DNA of 64,000 nucleotides from Apostichopus japonicus (taxonomy: Eukaryota; Echinodermata; Holothuroidea; Aspidochirotida; Stichopodidae). The stretch is from the NCBI RefSeq assembly GCF_037975245.1, contig NC_092572.1:28505989-28569988 (forward strand), written 5' to 3'. A program made the translations under genes and the position numbers. Shown here in pieces: positions 1 to 12,062 of this stretch. Below the pieces are notes generated by a model. The model saw only the letters and a program-made list of their open reading frames with translations. It searched no databases and had not been told where the DNA came from. Within the stretch, counting starts at the first letter, position 1. Each line of letters begins with the position of its first letter.

Positions 1-139
1 TCAGAAACAACTGGAAGTCTGGAGGGTGTCGACAACATCAACACAGAACAGAAGGGCAACAAGCTATGCCGAGTGAGACTGCGAATGAGTATGAACGAAT
101 AAGTATTGTCCCTACAGGAAGACGAGCTTACAGGCCCGG

Positions 140-1257
140 ATGCCATCTCTCCATGTTCAGGCCGACCCTAGCACGCTGAAAAAGGACATGACAATACATA
201 GATACACAGTGGTCAGTACCATCCCAACTACTCAACAGAGATGCAGACAGATCGGCATATCCCACGAGGTTACAGACAACAGATTGATACCGGTGTACCT
301 TACAAGACCGAAGAAGACAGTGGGAATACAACCCAGCTTCCAGGGAAGGCGAATGTTGAACCACCACCGTATGATGGAAGTACAAGCTGAGACGACTACG
401 CAGTACAGTTCGAGTTGATAGCAGAATTGAATAACTGGCCAGAGGCAGCAAAGGCATTGTATTTGGCAGCAAGTCTGAAGGGACAAGAAAGGGCAATCCT
501 GAGTGATCTGGACAGTAGTCGGAGAAGAAGTTACAGAGCACTCACATCAGCTTTAGGCAGACGATTTAGTCCGGCGAATCAAACACAGTTGTTTAGAGCT
601 ATATTGAAGAACAGACAGAGGCAACCAGCTAAGCGCTTTGCGTTAAAAGCCTAACCGGATGCACCGTACGAGATGGAGACTCTTGCGAAGGGGTACTTCG
701 TAGATTCTCTGGGAGACATAGAGACCCGATGGAGAGTATACCAGTCCAGACCCGTGAACTTAATCGATGCAGTAACCGTTGCAGTTGAACTAGAGGCATT
801 CCACCTGGCAAAAGTCAAGAAGGGTAACCTCAAGAGACCTACAGCAAGAGCCGTCTCACACACAGAAAAGACAAAGTAGAGAGACAGATACAACTTCTTG
901 GGGAGAATCTTGCAAAGACCATGGAGCACCACATGTCGAAAATACACGAAGAAATGGCAAACGGAATCACAGGAAACAGACAACTGCGAGTGGGCAAGAT
1001 CGCAACATGTCCTGGCGAGACCGAGACAGACCACCATTCAAATGTTGGGGTTGTGGAAAGCTTGGCCATATAAAAAGAAATTGTCTGGAACCATACTAAG
1101 AAGACACCACAGGAAAGTCATATCAGGGAAACGAGAAGGAACCGGACTTGAGGGTCGAAGGCCGGTAGTAAACTCTACGCCCGCAGGAGTGAGCGTTAGG
1201 ACAGGATGGGTGCAAGATAGATTTTGGGATATTTGTTTATCACTTGGACGTGATTAA
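140..1257 (+). pseudogene. Gypsy gag remnant with CCHC zinc knuckle
   Basis: Gag would form the capsid and nucleocapsid of the element's particle. The region reads in several frames (140-418, 415-654, 673-879, 898-1257). The nucleocapsid signature is clear: the translation of 1043-1084 is CWGCGKLGHIKRNC, an exact CX2CX4HX4C zinc knuckle. That motif lies in a different frame from the longest local open frame, showing that gag is frameshifted. Upstream, 415-654 (ending QRQPAKRFALKA) looks like a capsid-like helical segment but carries no diagnostic motif. Confidence 0.75.
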
Positions 1258-1699
1258 CGGTATTTTGTCTTGGGGAGGACCAAGAAAGAGCAGTGAGGTG
1301 AAGAAGGTGACGGAGACTCATGTTTGCCATGCCTTGGTAGATGAAACCGTAGTAGTTGTTCCTGGATGTAAGGCAATGGTGCTAGGTAGAATCTCTGAGG
1401 GACCTCAGCACTGGGAAGCTGCTCTAGTGCAGCCAACAGAAAAGTTTGTCGAAAAACATTGTTTGTTGGAAGCTAAAGGTCTGGTTGATCCAAGAGAAAG
1501 CAATTTTTCATTGAGAGTGTTCAACCCAACGACTGATGTGAAGAGAGTGTATGACGGTATATGTACAGTTTCATTAGAAGAGACGGCGAATCTAGTTGCT
1601 ACGTTCCCTGAAACAGCGCGTCAGAAACAGAAGATATCGGCGGTGGCCAGAAACGTTGTGAGCAGGGGAAGTCCCTCAACATGTTACAAAACTGTTTGA
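1244..1699 (+). pseudogene. Gypsy protease-to-RT spacer region
   Basis: Open frame of 151 codons between gag and reverse transcriptase, the place of the aspartic protease and the linker before RT. I do not see the protease D-T/S-G catalytic triplet in this frame, so the catalytic part is probably deleted or scrambled. Phrases such as VFNPTTDVKRVYDG and GICTVSLEE resemble the linker just downstream of Gypsy proteases. Assignment is mainly by position. Confidence 0.55.
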
Positions 1700-1715
1700 G
1701 GCGGAAGGCAGACAT

Positions 1716-2560
1716 ATGAATGATCAACAACGAGCTTTACTGAAAGAACTAGTTACAGACTCTACTGATTTGTTTGCGAGATCATCTGCTGACTTGGGAT
1801 ATACCACAGTCGCCCAGCACAAGATCGACACAGACAACGCAAGGCCAGTCAAGCAACCAGCAAGACGAGTCCCAGTACAACAGAAGGAAGTGGAGAGAGA
1901 ACTCTTGCAACAAATGCTAGATGCGGGAGTGGTTGAACCATCATCAAGTCCATGGCGTCACCTATAGTTCTGGTGAAGAAGAAAAATGGTTCGACAAGAT
2001 TCTGTGTAGATTATAGAAGATTAAACACATTGACAGTCAAGGACAGCTACCCCGTCCCCAGAATTGCAGATTCACTGGATGCGATGGCAGGTTCCCGTTG
2101 GTTTAGCACATTCGATCTAGCCAGTGGCTATTGGCAAGTTGGTATGGCAACAGAAGACAGACATAAGACGGCGTTCATAACTGGAGATGGATTGTATCAA
2201 TTCCGTTTTATGCCATTTGGACTGTGCAACGCGCCCGCCACATTCGAAAGACTAATGGACCGTGTGCTATTTGGACTCCATTGGGAAGCATGCTTAGTTT
2301 ACTCTGAAGCTATGGACCAACTAAAGACCACTTTCAACCGATTTAGAGACGCCGGATTAAAACTAAGTCCAGGCAAGTGTCAGCTGTTCAAGCAGAGTGT
2401 CACGTACTCAGGGCACACTGTCTCTAAGGATGGTGTAGGGATAGATCCAGAAAAGGTGAAGGCTATCAAAGAATTGTCGAGACCACAGAACCTATGAGAG
2501 GTTAGGAGCTTTGTATGCCTGTGTGGCTACTACCGTAGATTTATACGAGGCTTGCTCAAA
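1716..2560 (+). pseudogene. Gypsy reverse transcriptase, broken
   Basis: Reverse transcriptase domain. Visible motifs: the N-terminal block ending PSSSPW, then after a frame change near 1950 ASPIVLVKKK, FCVDYRRLN, the motif A stretch FDLASGYWQV with its catalytic Asp, and motif B FRFMPFGLCNAPATF. Motif C, the YxDD box that holds two catalytic aspartates, is absent: LVY at 2294-2302 runs straight into SEAMDQLK, consistent with a short in-frame deletion of the active-site hairpin. A TGA at 2495-2497 precedes the conserved CGYYRRFI block. The enzyme is dead by at least three independent lesions. Confidence 0.92.
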
Positions 2561-2571
2561 TTGCACTACCG

Positions 2572-3100
2572 TTGTTCAAGCTGACTGAAAAGAAACAAAA
2601 GTTTGATTGGAACCAGGACTGCGAGACAGCTTTTTCCGGACTCAAGACAGCGTTGACAACAGCTCCAGTACTTTCCTACCCAATGAGCAGCGGACAAGAT
2701 TTCATATTAGACACAGATGCAAGTGACTTTCCAACCGGTTCGGTTTTATCACAGATCTTTAGACGGAAACGAAAAGCCCATAGCATATTTAAACAAGACC
2801 ATGAGTAAGCAAGATAGACGTTATCGTATCACAAGAAAAGAACTACTGGCCGTCTTATAGTCAGTTAAACACTTCCACCATTATCTCTACGGCACAGGGT
2901 TACTGATCAGAACAGACCATGCGGCACTCAAATGGCTGATGAGTTTCAAGCACCCAGAAGGGCAAACAGCAAGATGGTTAGAGATACTTGGCACTTACAC
3001 CTTTGAGATCTCCCATCGTCCTGGACACTTCCATGGTAATGCAGACGGTCTCTCCCGACGACCATGTTCGAATGACTGCCAACATTGTACGAGAACAGAA
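2572..3100 (+). pseudogene. Gypsy RNase H remnant
   Basis: RNase H domain following RT. The first part (2572-2808) contains FDWNQDCETAFSGLK and the DTDAS motif that carries a catalytic Asp. A frame change follows, then RKELLAVL, an in-frame TAG near 2858, and TDHAALKWL with GHFHGNADGLSR, the usual Gypsy RNase H C-terminal landmarks. Multiple lesions make it non-functional. Confidence 0.88.
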
Positions 3101-3479
3101 ACCGATGATATTGATCGAGACGGACCAATAGAGTTCAAGATCCACAAGTGGAAACGGGAAGAAAAGACAGATCAAGGTTATGACTGCGACAGAAGTAACG
3201 AGACCGTGGACGGGGAAACCAAGGAAATAAAACAAGTCGCTGTAGTTTCTTCAAGTACAGAACCATCCCGGCCTTGGTTACAGAAATGGACCAATCAATA
3301 CCTAAAAGCTGAACAACTTTAAGATGTAGAACTACAAAAGATGCAAACTTGGAAAGAAAACAAAGTTGATCGTCCTTCGTGGAGAGAAGCGTCAGCTGAA
3401 AGGAAAGCACTGAGAGCATATTGGGCTCACTGGGACAGATTGGAAGTTTGACAAGGTCTTCTATGTCGAAGATGGGAGA

Positions 3480-4421
3480 ACCACGCAGGGGATTGCATCA
3501 CGTGACAGTTCATAGTCCCCAGAATGCTACAAGAAGAAGTTATACAGTTACTTCATGACAACCCAACTTCCGGACACCTTGGAGCAAGAAAGGACAATGT
3601 ATAGAGTTCAGGAAAGATATTACTGGAATACATGGAGACGAAAGGTAGAACGATGGTGTAAGATGTGTACGGTATGTTGTTCAAGAAAAGGCCCGACGAA
3701 AGGGAAAGCAAAATTACAGATCTACCGGGGTGGAATCCCGACGGAAAGAATAGCGATTGATGTTTTGGGACCTTTACCATTGACAGACATAAACAACAAA
3801 TACATCATGGTGGTTGCTGACTACTTCACCAAGTGGGTAAAAGCATTGCCGTTGAAAGACCAAAATGCTGAAACGGTTGCTGACACCTTGATAACAGACT
3901 TTGTGAGTCGTTGTGGCGTTCCGAGGCAAATTCATACTGATCAAGGGAGGAACTTCGAGTCCAACCTCTTTAAAGAACTATGTCAATTGCTAGGAGTGGA
4001 CAAGACTAGAACAACTCCGTGCCACCCGCAGAGTGACGGCATGGTAGAACGATTCAACCGTACCCTGGAAGAAAACTTATCGAAAGTCGTTGAGAGCGAT
4101 CAGAAAAATTGGGACAAATGCATTCCGTTAGTGATGATAACGTACCGTTCCTCTATCCACGAATCCACTGGACATTCATCAGAGGAAATGATGCTTGGAC
4201 GTGAGATTCCTTTACCCGTTGACTACATAATCGACAGGGGTGAACTAAATACTGAAAGGACACTCCACAGCTATGCACAAGACCTTTAAAACAGACTGAG
4301 GATAATCCACGAGAGTGCGAGAGAAAAGTTGCAGATCGCAGGCGAAACACAAAAGAGAAGTTACAACCGAAATGGAACAGACTGTGTTTACAAGAAAGGT
4401 GACGTTGTGATGTTACTTGAT
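3480..4421 (+). pseudogene. Gypsy integrase, zinc-binding and catalytic core
   Basis: Integrase would insert element DNA into the host genome. The longest frame (3555-4289, 244 codons) contains the CxxC half of the H2C2 zinc finger (CKMCTVC), then the DDE core: IAIDVLGPL, IHTDQGRNFES and the Glu in GMVERFNR. All three catalytic acidic residues are present in one open frame, making this the best-preserved part of the element. The His half of the zinc finger lies upstream in another frame. The frame ends at 4289, and typical post-core sequence (KKGDVVMLLDS) continues to about 4421, where the LINE insertion begins. Confidence 0.92.
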
Positions 4422-5513
4422 TCTCCTGATGCAGTTAATCCTCTTCATATATTGGAGACATGTCTTGAAGATGTCAGAAAATGGATGGCTAATAACATGC
4501 TCAAGCCTTAACGAGGACAAGACAGACGTGATATTTTTCCATTCAAAGCATAGCAAATAACGATCCACCTTCCTTCCTTGAGAATGGGCAATGATGTCAT
4601 TCCACCCTAGTCATCAGTACGGAATCTCGGTGTGTTATTTGACTCATATTTGTCTATGGAAAACCATATAAATTTAATTAGTCGCTCTTGCTACAACCAA
4701 TTACGTATCATCGGGAGAATTCGTACATCCCTTAACGAGGAGGTATCTAAGTCTCTCGTCTATTCGCTGGTAACATCTCGTCTCGATTACTGTAATGCTC
4801 TCCCGAATGGAACGTCATGCTCCTCAATAAAAATTAAAAAAACTACAGAGGGTCCAGAATACGGCTGCCAGAATTATCACCAGAACCCGTCGTTATGAAC
4901 ACATCACTCCTGTACTTCGAGACCTGCATTGGTTGCCAATTCATCGCCGGATAAATTACAAGCTAATTGTGCACGTTTTTCGTATTCTTCATGATCAATC
5001 TCCGAGTTATAAGACTGATTTGATGAAACGCTACACTCTTGGTAGGGCATTACGGTCCCAAAGTCATCTTTCTCTAGTTATTCCTCGAACTAGCAAAGTT
5101 ACATATGGAGATTGTTCGTTCAGTGCAGCAGGTCCTAAACTCTGGAATTCTCTTCCTCATCACTTGAAAAATGTCACATCTATTGACACTTTTAAAAAGC
5201 ATTTAAAAACTTGTCTTTTAGGCTTGAGTATGGGCATTAATCTTATTTGTTGTTTTATTCACATTACTGTGCCCATTTTTTGTATATTTATCTTTTAATG
5301 TTCTTTATTGTGGTTTATAACTCTGTCTTATATCATTTTCTTACTTTTACTCCTGTGGTTATTACTTTTAGGTTTTCTTTAAGTTTGGTAATTTTATATT
5401 CCAGAAATTGGTTCTTTTGTACAGTGCTCTTGAGCATGTTGTATTTCATGATAACAGCACTTTAATATTTGGTATTAATTATTGGTATTTATTTAATTTA
5501 AATTTAAATTTTA
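4422..5513 (+). mobile_element. 5'-truncated non-LTR (LINE) retrotransposon fragment inserted in Gypsy pol
   Basis: The segment interrupts Gypsy integrase between KKGDVVMLLDS and GLSPKLQPKWKGPF. Its translation (4440-5220) is the C-terminal part of a Jockey/CR1/L2-type LINE reverse transcriptase: LEDVRKWMANNMLK, SRLDYCNALPNG, LRDLHWLPIHRRINYK, FSAAGPKLWNSLPHHLK, then a terminal FKKHLKTCLL. Endonuclease and the RT catalytic motifs are missing, so it is 5'-truncated, as is usual for LINE copies. Frame changes near 4505 and 4840 show decay. The 3' side is AT-rich and ends near 5513; I see no clear poly(A) or target duplication. The LINE clade is uncertain. Confidence 0.85.
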
Positions 5514-5700
5514 AGGGACTTAGCCCAAAGCTACAGCCGAAGTGGAAAGGACCCTTCATCATTACAGACCAGTTAAGCGATGTGACGTACCGAATAAGGA
5601 AAAGTGAAAAAAAAAGCAGGGCAAGTGTGGTCCACCACAACCGTCTCAAGCCATATCCAAGCGAGGTTCCACTTGAGATTAGCAAGATGACCAACAAGCA
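5514..5700 (+). pseudogene. Gypsy integrase C-terminal tail, resumed after the LINE
   Basis: After the LINE the Gypsy frame resumes with GLSPKLQPKWKGPFIITD and VVHHNRLKPYPSEVP, the conserved C-terminal beta-barrel region of Gypsy integrases. It continues the domain broken at about 4421 and fixes the right junction of the insertion. Some read-through frame into flanking sequence runs to 5767. Confidence 0.88.
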
Positions 5701-5790
5701 GGATTTGAAGACTCTGAAGTACTACTGCACCCTTGGGGCAGGGCTACTCATAAACAAACAACATTGATCTAGGTTAATTGCTTAAATTCC

Positions 5791-8700
5791 CCTTCAGTAC
5801 CCCTAAAGAGAATATGCCATCGCAGCTTAAAACGTATTTTGATGCCGGCCTCTCTCCAACCGAAAAGCAGGGAAGAAATATTGTCCACTACGTTTTTGAC
5901 AAACCCTCAGAATATGTAAGACGGGTATATCTTCCAGTATAGTAATTTCAAGGTATGGTTTATTTAATCATGTTTAAGATGTGTTTAACCATGTTGTTAA
6001 AGACATTAATAAATGCACAAGACATTTGATTTATGAAACTTAAAACAATACTATTTTGTATTCAAACATGTTTTCTGTCACATCAATTATAATTATTTAC
6101 ATTTGTAAGGGTATTAAAGCAATAGTTTCCCTAGTCAACTGATTGTATCAGATATCATTGTTGTCTACAATTACCCATTTACTCATTAACGCTTTTGCTC
6201 GGGTGTTTTATTTTAGGGATTATTTAATGTGACGGAAAACTTGCAATAGTACTACTTCTGTATGTATGATAGAATGTGATAAAACTTAGTTAAATTATCT
6301 TTAAGCTAGCAACAACAAGGGAATTCATGTAATAGTAAGTAATACACATTATTATATAGTGCTTCACATAAAGCATATATCAAAGCACTTTTCAAAGAAT
6401 AACAGAGAATAACAGAGCATAACAGAGAAAACGGAAATTGTATACAAAACAATTTAATAGTTATAATACTTAGTAAAGAGAAAGGCCTTAAGGAAAGTTC
6501 TCTCATACGCAAAGATACAGTCATAAGGCGTTCAATAAGTTTGGTACGCTCACATTACACAGCATGCCCTACCACCTAAGCCATAATTCAACTCACTACC
6601 TTCCACACCAAAAAAAAAAGTGCTCTAATTACTGAGCTACTGTATGTTCCCTCTCAATTCTACAAGTTACAACCATAATTTCTCTTCTGTTTTGTAATTT
6701 CTTTGCCAGAACTACATAAAGGCCCAGTCCTCTTCCTGACATCCTTAAATAAAAAGAACTTAATTCATGTCACCACATAGGTAAGTAAGATAGAACTGTA
6801 GTATGTTAGAACAAATATATCGGCAACAAAAACACTACTTTATATGCTATCATTACTTTCAAGCAAGCACTTGAGGTTATTTATATGTGATATCAAGATC
6901 ATAAGACTTAAGTAACATGAAACTTTGATGAACGTCATGCTTGCTTGGTAAATGACGAACTTTTGGTTCCGATGCGTGTAATTATGTATGTGTACCATGA
7001 GCTCGTAGACATGATATCTCAAGAACTACGTGTTGAATTGGTATCATACATAATATATGTGGTCATGTGTAGTAGACGATCCCTGTTGTTTTGGTGCATT
7101 CAACATAAATATCAATGAGTGGGCGGGCTTCAGGTAAGGTTCTTAAAATCGCAATATCTTTACAACTGTCAGCATGAGTTGCCTTGTATTTGTTGCAAAT
7201 ATATGGCAGTTTGCGGGTGTTTATATACAGTAGGAACTGATATCATCACATTAATAATTCATGAGTGGTAGAATTAGTATCTTATTACGTGTTGGATTTA
7301 TATCATAATTGGGTACTGGAAGGTACATATTGATTCTATTGCAGGTCCCATGATAATGGAGTGATGAGCATGAATTAATGTCGACAAATTAAAATATCAG
7401 CACTGTATATTTGCAGCCGTAAGCACAATTTTGCCCATATTGTTTATAAATGTATATATTGGTGGTGTGCAAGTATTTATATTTGTTTAGCATTTCAGCT
7501 AGGAGAGTGATATACATGATACTTATTCACACGTCAAATTAGCAAAACAATTGAAGAATTTCCTTTGGAATCGGAATATCGCCTGATTTGTGTCTGGTTT
7601 AGTATTAGTGAACTCACGCAGTCATGTCAATGTGGAGTATTGTGATATAGTTTGTCTCTAGGAATGTCATGACTGAGGTCAGACGTTCTACAATTTTCAG
7701 TTACTTGGAGGTTTTACACGTTGAGCTTAAATATAAAGTTTTATAAACTCCAGTATACGGGAAGTTGATTTTCCTACTTTCAGTTGGAAGTTGCAAGAGA
7801 TGAAAAAGACAAAAAGAAATGAAAAGAAATGAAAAGAACTGATGACGTTGACTTATCACCATGGAAGAAAAATCATCATTGAAGGGAAAATATCTGTGAC
7901 AGAAGTTAAGGAAATCCTAGCCAGCTTTACTGGAAGAACGTGAGGTAATTTGCTGTACCCTCTGTTAAATATAAGGGTATTTTATAGGGGGGGGGGGCAT
8001 AAGTCATCTGAGGGATTAGAGTTAACAAAATTTCTTTTTTCATTCTACTTGGAATGTTGATTAAGCTTTGGGACAATGATTTTTGTGCTTTGAACAATAA
8101 GTGGTGTTTTCAAATGGGAGATCAAAGGTCATATACAGGTCATTTGGGGTTATTGTTTTGACAATGGTCAGGTGCTTCTCATAAAATAATAATAAAATAA
8201 GAATAATAAGTTGATAATATATGTTGCTTGACAGCAGAGGTCAACATCAAACACTGCCATCATTATCACAACTGGAATGAACACCGTATTTGACACTTTC
8301 TATACATTAAGTAAAATACACTCTTGGTTGGAGCAGAAATGAAAAGTCAGTTAGGTGAAAAATATATATGAAATGTTGCATTGTAAGTTGGGCTATTCAA
8401 AGCCAAAATCAGAATCATTCTAAGGGCCACCATATTGTAAGTACCTCTGGGACATTTTTATAGTGTTCGCAGGTAGGTGATAGCACATTCAGGAAAAGGA
8501 ATCACAGAGACTTGTTTTCCTGTTTAAAATGCGTTGAGCAGAAATATATGGTAAGAAATAAACTGATGTAGGACTCACTGAAACATAATGTTTTAGTTCT
8601 GTCCTGAAAAGCCTTTAGGTTACATGCTGGAAGCAAAGGAACATATGCAGTCAGGTTGGCGTGTGTTTACGTCTGTGACACTTGTTTGGGTCCGTCATAA

Positions 8701-8880
8701 CTCAACAATGGAGTCATGGATATTTGTCATACTTGTTGTGTAGGTGTATTCAAATGAGAAGGTGTGCCCTATTGCGTTTGGCAATGACCTTATTAACATT
8801 AATGAGGAATGTGTTCAAATGTAAAATATTTACATTGTAATAACACTGCAATCTCAAGTCGGATTAAAACCAAACTTGGT
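5791..8880. other. AT-rich stretch without recognisable gene
   Basis: Only short chance frames on both strands. Features seen: a short A/G repeat of GAAAAGAAAT units near 7800-7840, a poly-G run near 7987, and a degenerate tatatagtgc...caaagcact motif at 6350-6395 that resembles the better copy at 52560-52650. The beginning may include the remnant 3' end of the Gypsy element. Confidence 0.5.
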
Positions 8881-8889
8881 ATGCAGTTG

Positions 8890-9480
8890 TTTGTTAATAA
8901 CATGTAAGCCTAACTGCATTGAGACCATCTGGGTCCCCAAAAATTCTGGGCTCATTTTTGGGCACGGTGGACCCAGATTTTATTTCCAGCTCAAATGCAT
9001 TTTAGGACACACTGTTTAGGCCCCAAATTGTGAAGACCAATTTTTGTGGGCCATTTTTGCACTCAAATCTAGAGCTTCAATTAAATAAGGGGTGGGGCAA
9101 ATATATGTGTAACCCAGTTTGTTTTGGCCACATATTTTGGGACCAAGCAAACTTTTTTTCTCGCCCAATTTTTTTGAGGAGGGGCCAAATTGTTAAAACT
9201 GCTTCAACTCCACAACGTTAAACAGATTGTTTCCAAATATGGAATACAGGTTTTGTTTACTAGGTGGTACATGTGGGCGTAATTATGTTTGGCCCATTTG
9301 AGCCCAACATTTTGTTGAGCCCTTTTTGGGGTGAGTGGTTTCAAATGTTATTCCCATCTCAAATGCAACACTTTCATATTCACTTAGCATTTGGCTGTTG
9401 TTTTTTTAAATTTTGTTATGATTCGGTTGGTGTGTGGACTCCCTTGTTCCATTATGCTGCATGAACCAATTTCATAACTA
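8890..9480. repeat. Degenerate repeat rich in GGGCC/CCAAATTTTTG words
   Basis: Variants of words such as gggccatttttg, ttggcccatttgagccc and gaccaatttttgtggg recur on both strands between about 8925 and 9345. They look like an old, diverged short-period repeat. No coding signal. The two open frames here are explained by local T-rich, stop-poor composition. Confidence 0.35.
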
Positions 9481-11712
9481 TTTAATTTAAGTTTAGTTAC
9501 AGAGAGAGTTTGAGACAGTAACTGGAGAGGATATTTAATTACTTCGTGACAACCTTTCTGCAGTGGCTTAAAGAGTCAAGGAGTTTGCAGAGGGTAATCA
9601 AGCTACTACATGAGTCTTTGAAGACTTGAAACCTGGACATACAGGCATTAACAATTGATAAGCAAACCAGTCAATGTATGTTTTGATGCACTATCTACTA
9701 GTCATTTGTAATCGTTACATACCTTTGCAAGATTAATACTATTTGTAAATTACTATTAGGCAAAATTAAGGATAATTTCTGGCAAAATCAACTCACATAT
9801 GCAGCATGGCAGATGAAAACTACAGTTCACTAGCACAATTATACTTCTATGGTGCTGCTTAAGTATTGTGTATGTGTGTTGGTTGTATAATTATCTGATA
9901 TTTACAAGTATTTTTTAAAGGTCAACAAATGCACACAAGGAATGTTTGCAACCAAGCTGTCTCAATAATGCTACAGGGAAGGTGAAAGGGCCACTTTGTG
10001 GAAATATTGGAAACCTATTATGCAGGGATATACAGACACTATGTATGTTCCTTGTCATAATGGGTAGACATAACCCAGTGCTTATGTTATTGGCCAATGA
10101 TTAGTGTAGGTCAACATAAATCCAACACTGAATCCTTGTAATGTTGTGAGTGGCAAGTTGGATAAATACCATAGGCCTATACCTAGTTGAAATGGATGCA
10201 CAATTCAGTCTGCCTCTCCAAATAGAACTTGTTATTGACTTTTACCACAGTTGATGAGGGTTGGAAAAAGATTTAGAGGTGACAGTAGGTTGATAACAGT
10301 AATCAAGTGGGTGATGCTACATAACGACTACAAAGATATTTTGCTTTGCTATTTTTCATAGGGTTATTTGCATTTGAATTTCCAATCAGAAGTGCATCTT
10401 GCTTTGTTAGGCCAATTGCCATACTGCTATGTTTAAGTATCATATAGCCTAAGTAATGCATATATAAACACAAAACTGAGGTCTAGCATTTAAACTGTGC
10501 ACTGATGTGTTCGATCGAAGTAGACACTAACAATGGTAACAATTCCATACATTCTGTAGCTATAGGAAAGTTACTGCCGTAAGACTAGTAACAATACAAT
10601 CAACTGAACTCTACATGTACTGTATTATTTGTTGGAATGACGATGTTTATTTAACAGAAGGTTATGGCTACAGCCTGTGATTCCTTTGAATAAATCTGGT
10701 TTAGTAGGCTACAATAGTTTGTTCGTTGAGTTTGACGCACTCATGCAAAGCTTACATATTGTGCATTGTAGACCTAACGGGTTGAAAAAAATGCAGGCAA
10801 ACAAATTATGATTGTCGAGAATTCTACATGAACACAATCTGTGAATCCGTGTACTACAAAATACTTTACTATAGTAAGACAATGTGTGGTGTTTATGTAT
10901 GACTTAAATGTTAATAGGGACATCTTTGAAGTACTGGTAATCGAGTGTTACCTGTTCATAATCATTCAAAATACCTGTACCAAAATGTCTTGGTACCACC
11001 CAACACTACTGCTGTTCTTTGTGTTAGCCATGATAATTAACTACACTCAGTGTCAGTTTCACTTTAGGCTACACCTTGTTATTATTGTGTAGATTCTTAT
11101 ACAGCTCAATAACATATGATAATTTCGAAAATGCTATCGAATGAGGATATAATATGCAAAAGAAAATAAAAGCAGCTTGGTAAAGATTTCTACAATTTAG
11201 TTGTGCATCATTAGTAATAAGATGCTTTCAGAATATTTATTGCAAAGTGGACCAACTCTTACATCACTTGTCAATGCTGCAGTTAATGGAACATTTCATA
11301 GACCAATTTAAAAAATATCTACACATTTGTCACGACAAATGTTTACATTTAACCATTTCAAATGCCTCACAATAAATGATTGATCTGAAGAAAACTTAAA
11401 CCTGTATCTACTGGTACATACTAGCTGTTAAAATTGTGGATATATAACATCTGAAACTGTTTTCAGTTTTACCCCAAAATAAGCATTACGACATCAGTCC
11501 TGAGAGGCTGATTGGTGTAAACACAGAGAGTTGCTTTTCCTCCTATTAATTTTGGGTTCCTTATATTAAGCCAATGAACCTATGTATTCAACCCTGCATA
11601 TGTGTGTGTGGAGGGGTGTGAGGTGGCATTGGGAGTGTAAGTATGTGTGTCTATGCGACGATATATCTCCATAAATCGACGAGGAAATCATGTATCATTG
11701 TTATGCTTGGCG
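9481..11712. other. No gene recognised
   Basis: AT-rich DNA with many stops in all frames. Neither the plus-strand 83-codon frame at 10841 nor the minus-strand 60-codon frame at 9915 has a recognisable motif or codon pattern. Nothing supportable. Confidence 0.5.
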
Positions 11713-11947
11713 GGTGGATGCATGGGCGGCGATCATGGGGGGACGGGGGGGGGGGGACATGTCCCCCAATATTTTAGGTGGGGGGATATAGTATCTAATA
11801 TCCCCCCAATATTTGGTGGCATAGTTTTTTTTTAAGCATATGTTTTTTTTTATGATATCTTTAGTAATTTCAATATAGGAAATGCTTAGATGCAACTTAC
11901 AACAGGCGCGTATCCAGGGGGGCGTTGGGGGCGCGCGCCCCCCGGGT

Positions 11948-12062
11948 AAGAAAAAGAGGAGAGAAAAAAGAGAAGAAAAAAGGGAAAAAGAGGGGAAAAA
12001 AGAAAGGAGGAGAGGAAGGAAGGGAAAAGAAAAAGAAGAAAGAGAGAAAAAGGAGAAAAGGA
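11948..12062 (+). repeat. Uninterrupted homopurine tract (115 bp)
   Basis: Every base from 11948 to 12062 is A or G on the plus strand, directly after a GC-rich GCGCGCGCCCCCCGGG block. It produces long spurious open frames on both strands, rich in Lys/Glu/Arg on plus and Phe/Ser/Leu on minus. Such tracts can adopt triplex DNA. It lies inside the 3.0-kb hAT-like element. Confidence 0.9.

Larger units (their letters stand above)
1..5790 (+). mobile_element. Decayed Ty3/Gypsy LTR retrotransposon, interrupted by a LINE fragment
   Basis: Gag zinc knuckle, reverse transcriptase, RNase H and integrase homology appear in the usual Gypsy order on the plus strand, but in many short frames broken by stops and frame changes. 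The 5' end, including any 5' LTR, lies before the window. I could not define a 3' LTR after the integrase tail, so the right boundary (about 5790) is approximate. Pol is split between about 4422 and 5513 by a foreign LINE segment. No intact frame remains, so the copy cannot be autonomous. It is a genomic fossil typical of invertebrate Gypsy elements; the assignment rests on conserved RT, integrase and CCHC motifs read directly. Confidence 0.93.

Noticed and set aside
1140-1260. Intact retroviral-type protease
   Set aside because: The catalytic D-T/S-G motif could not be found in any of the three plus-strand frames read here.
5700-5960. 3' LTR of the Gypsy element
   Set aside because: No TG...CA bounded direct repeat could be identified, and the 5' LTR is outside the window.
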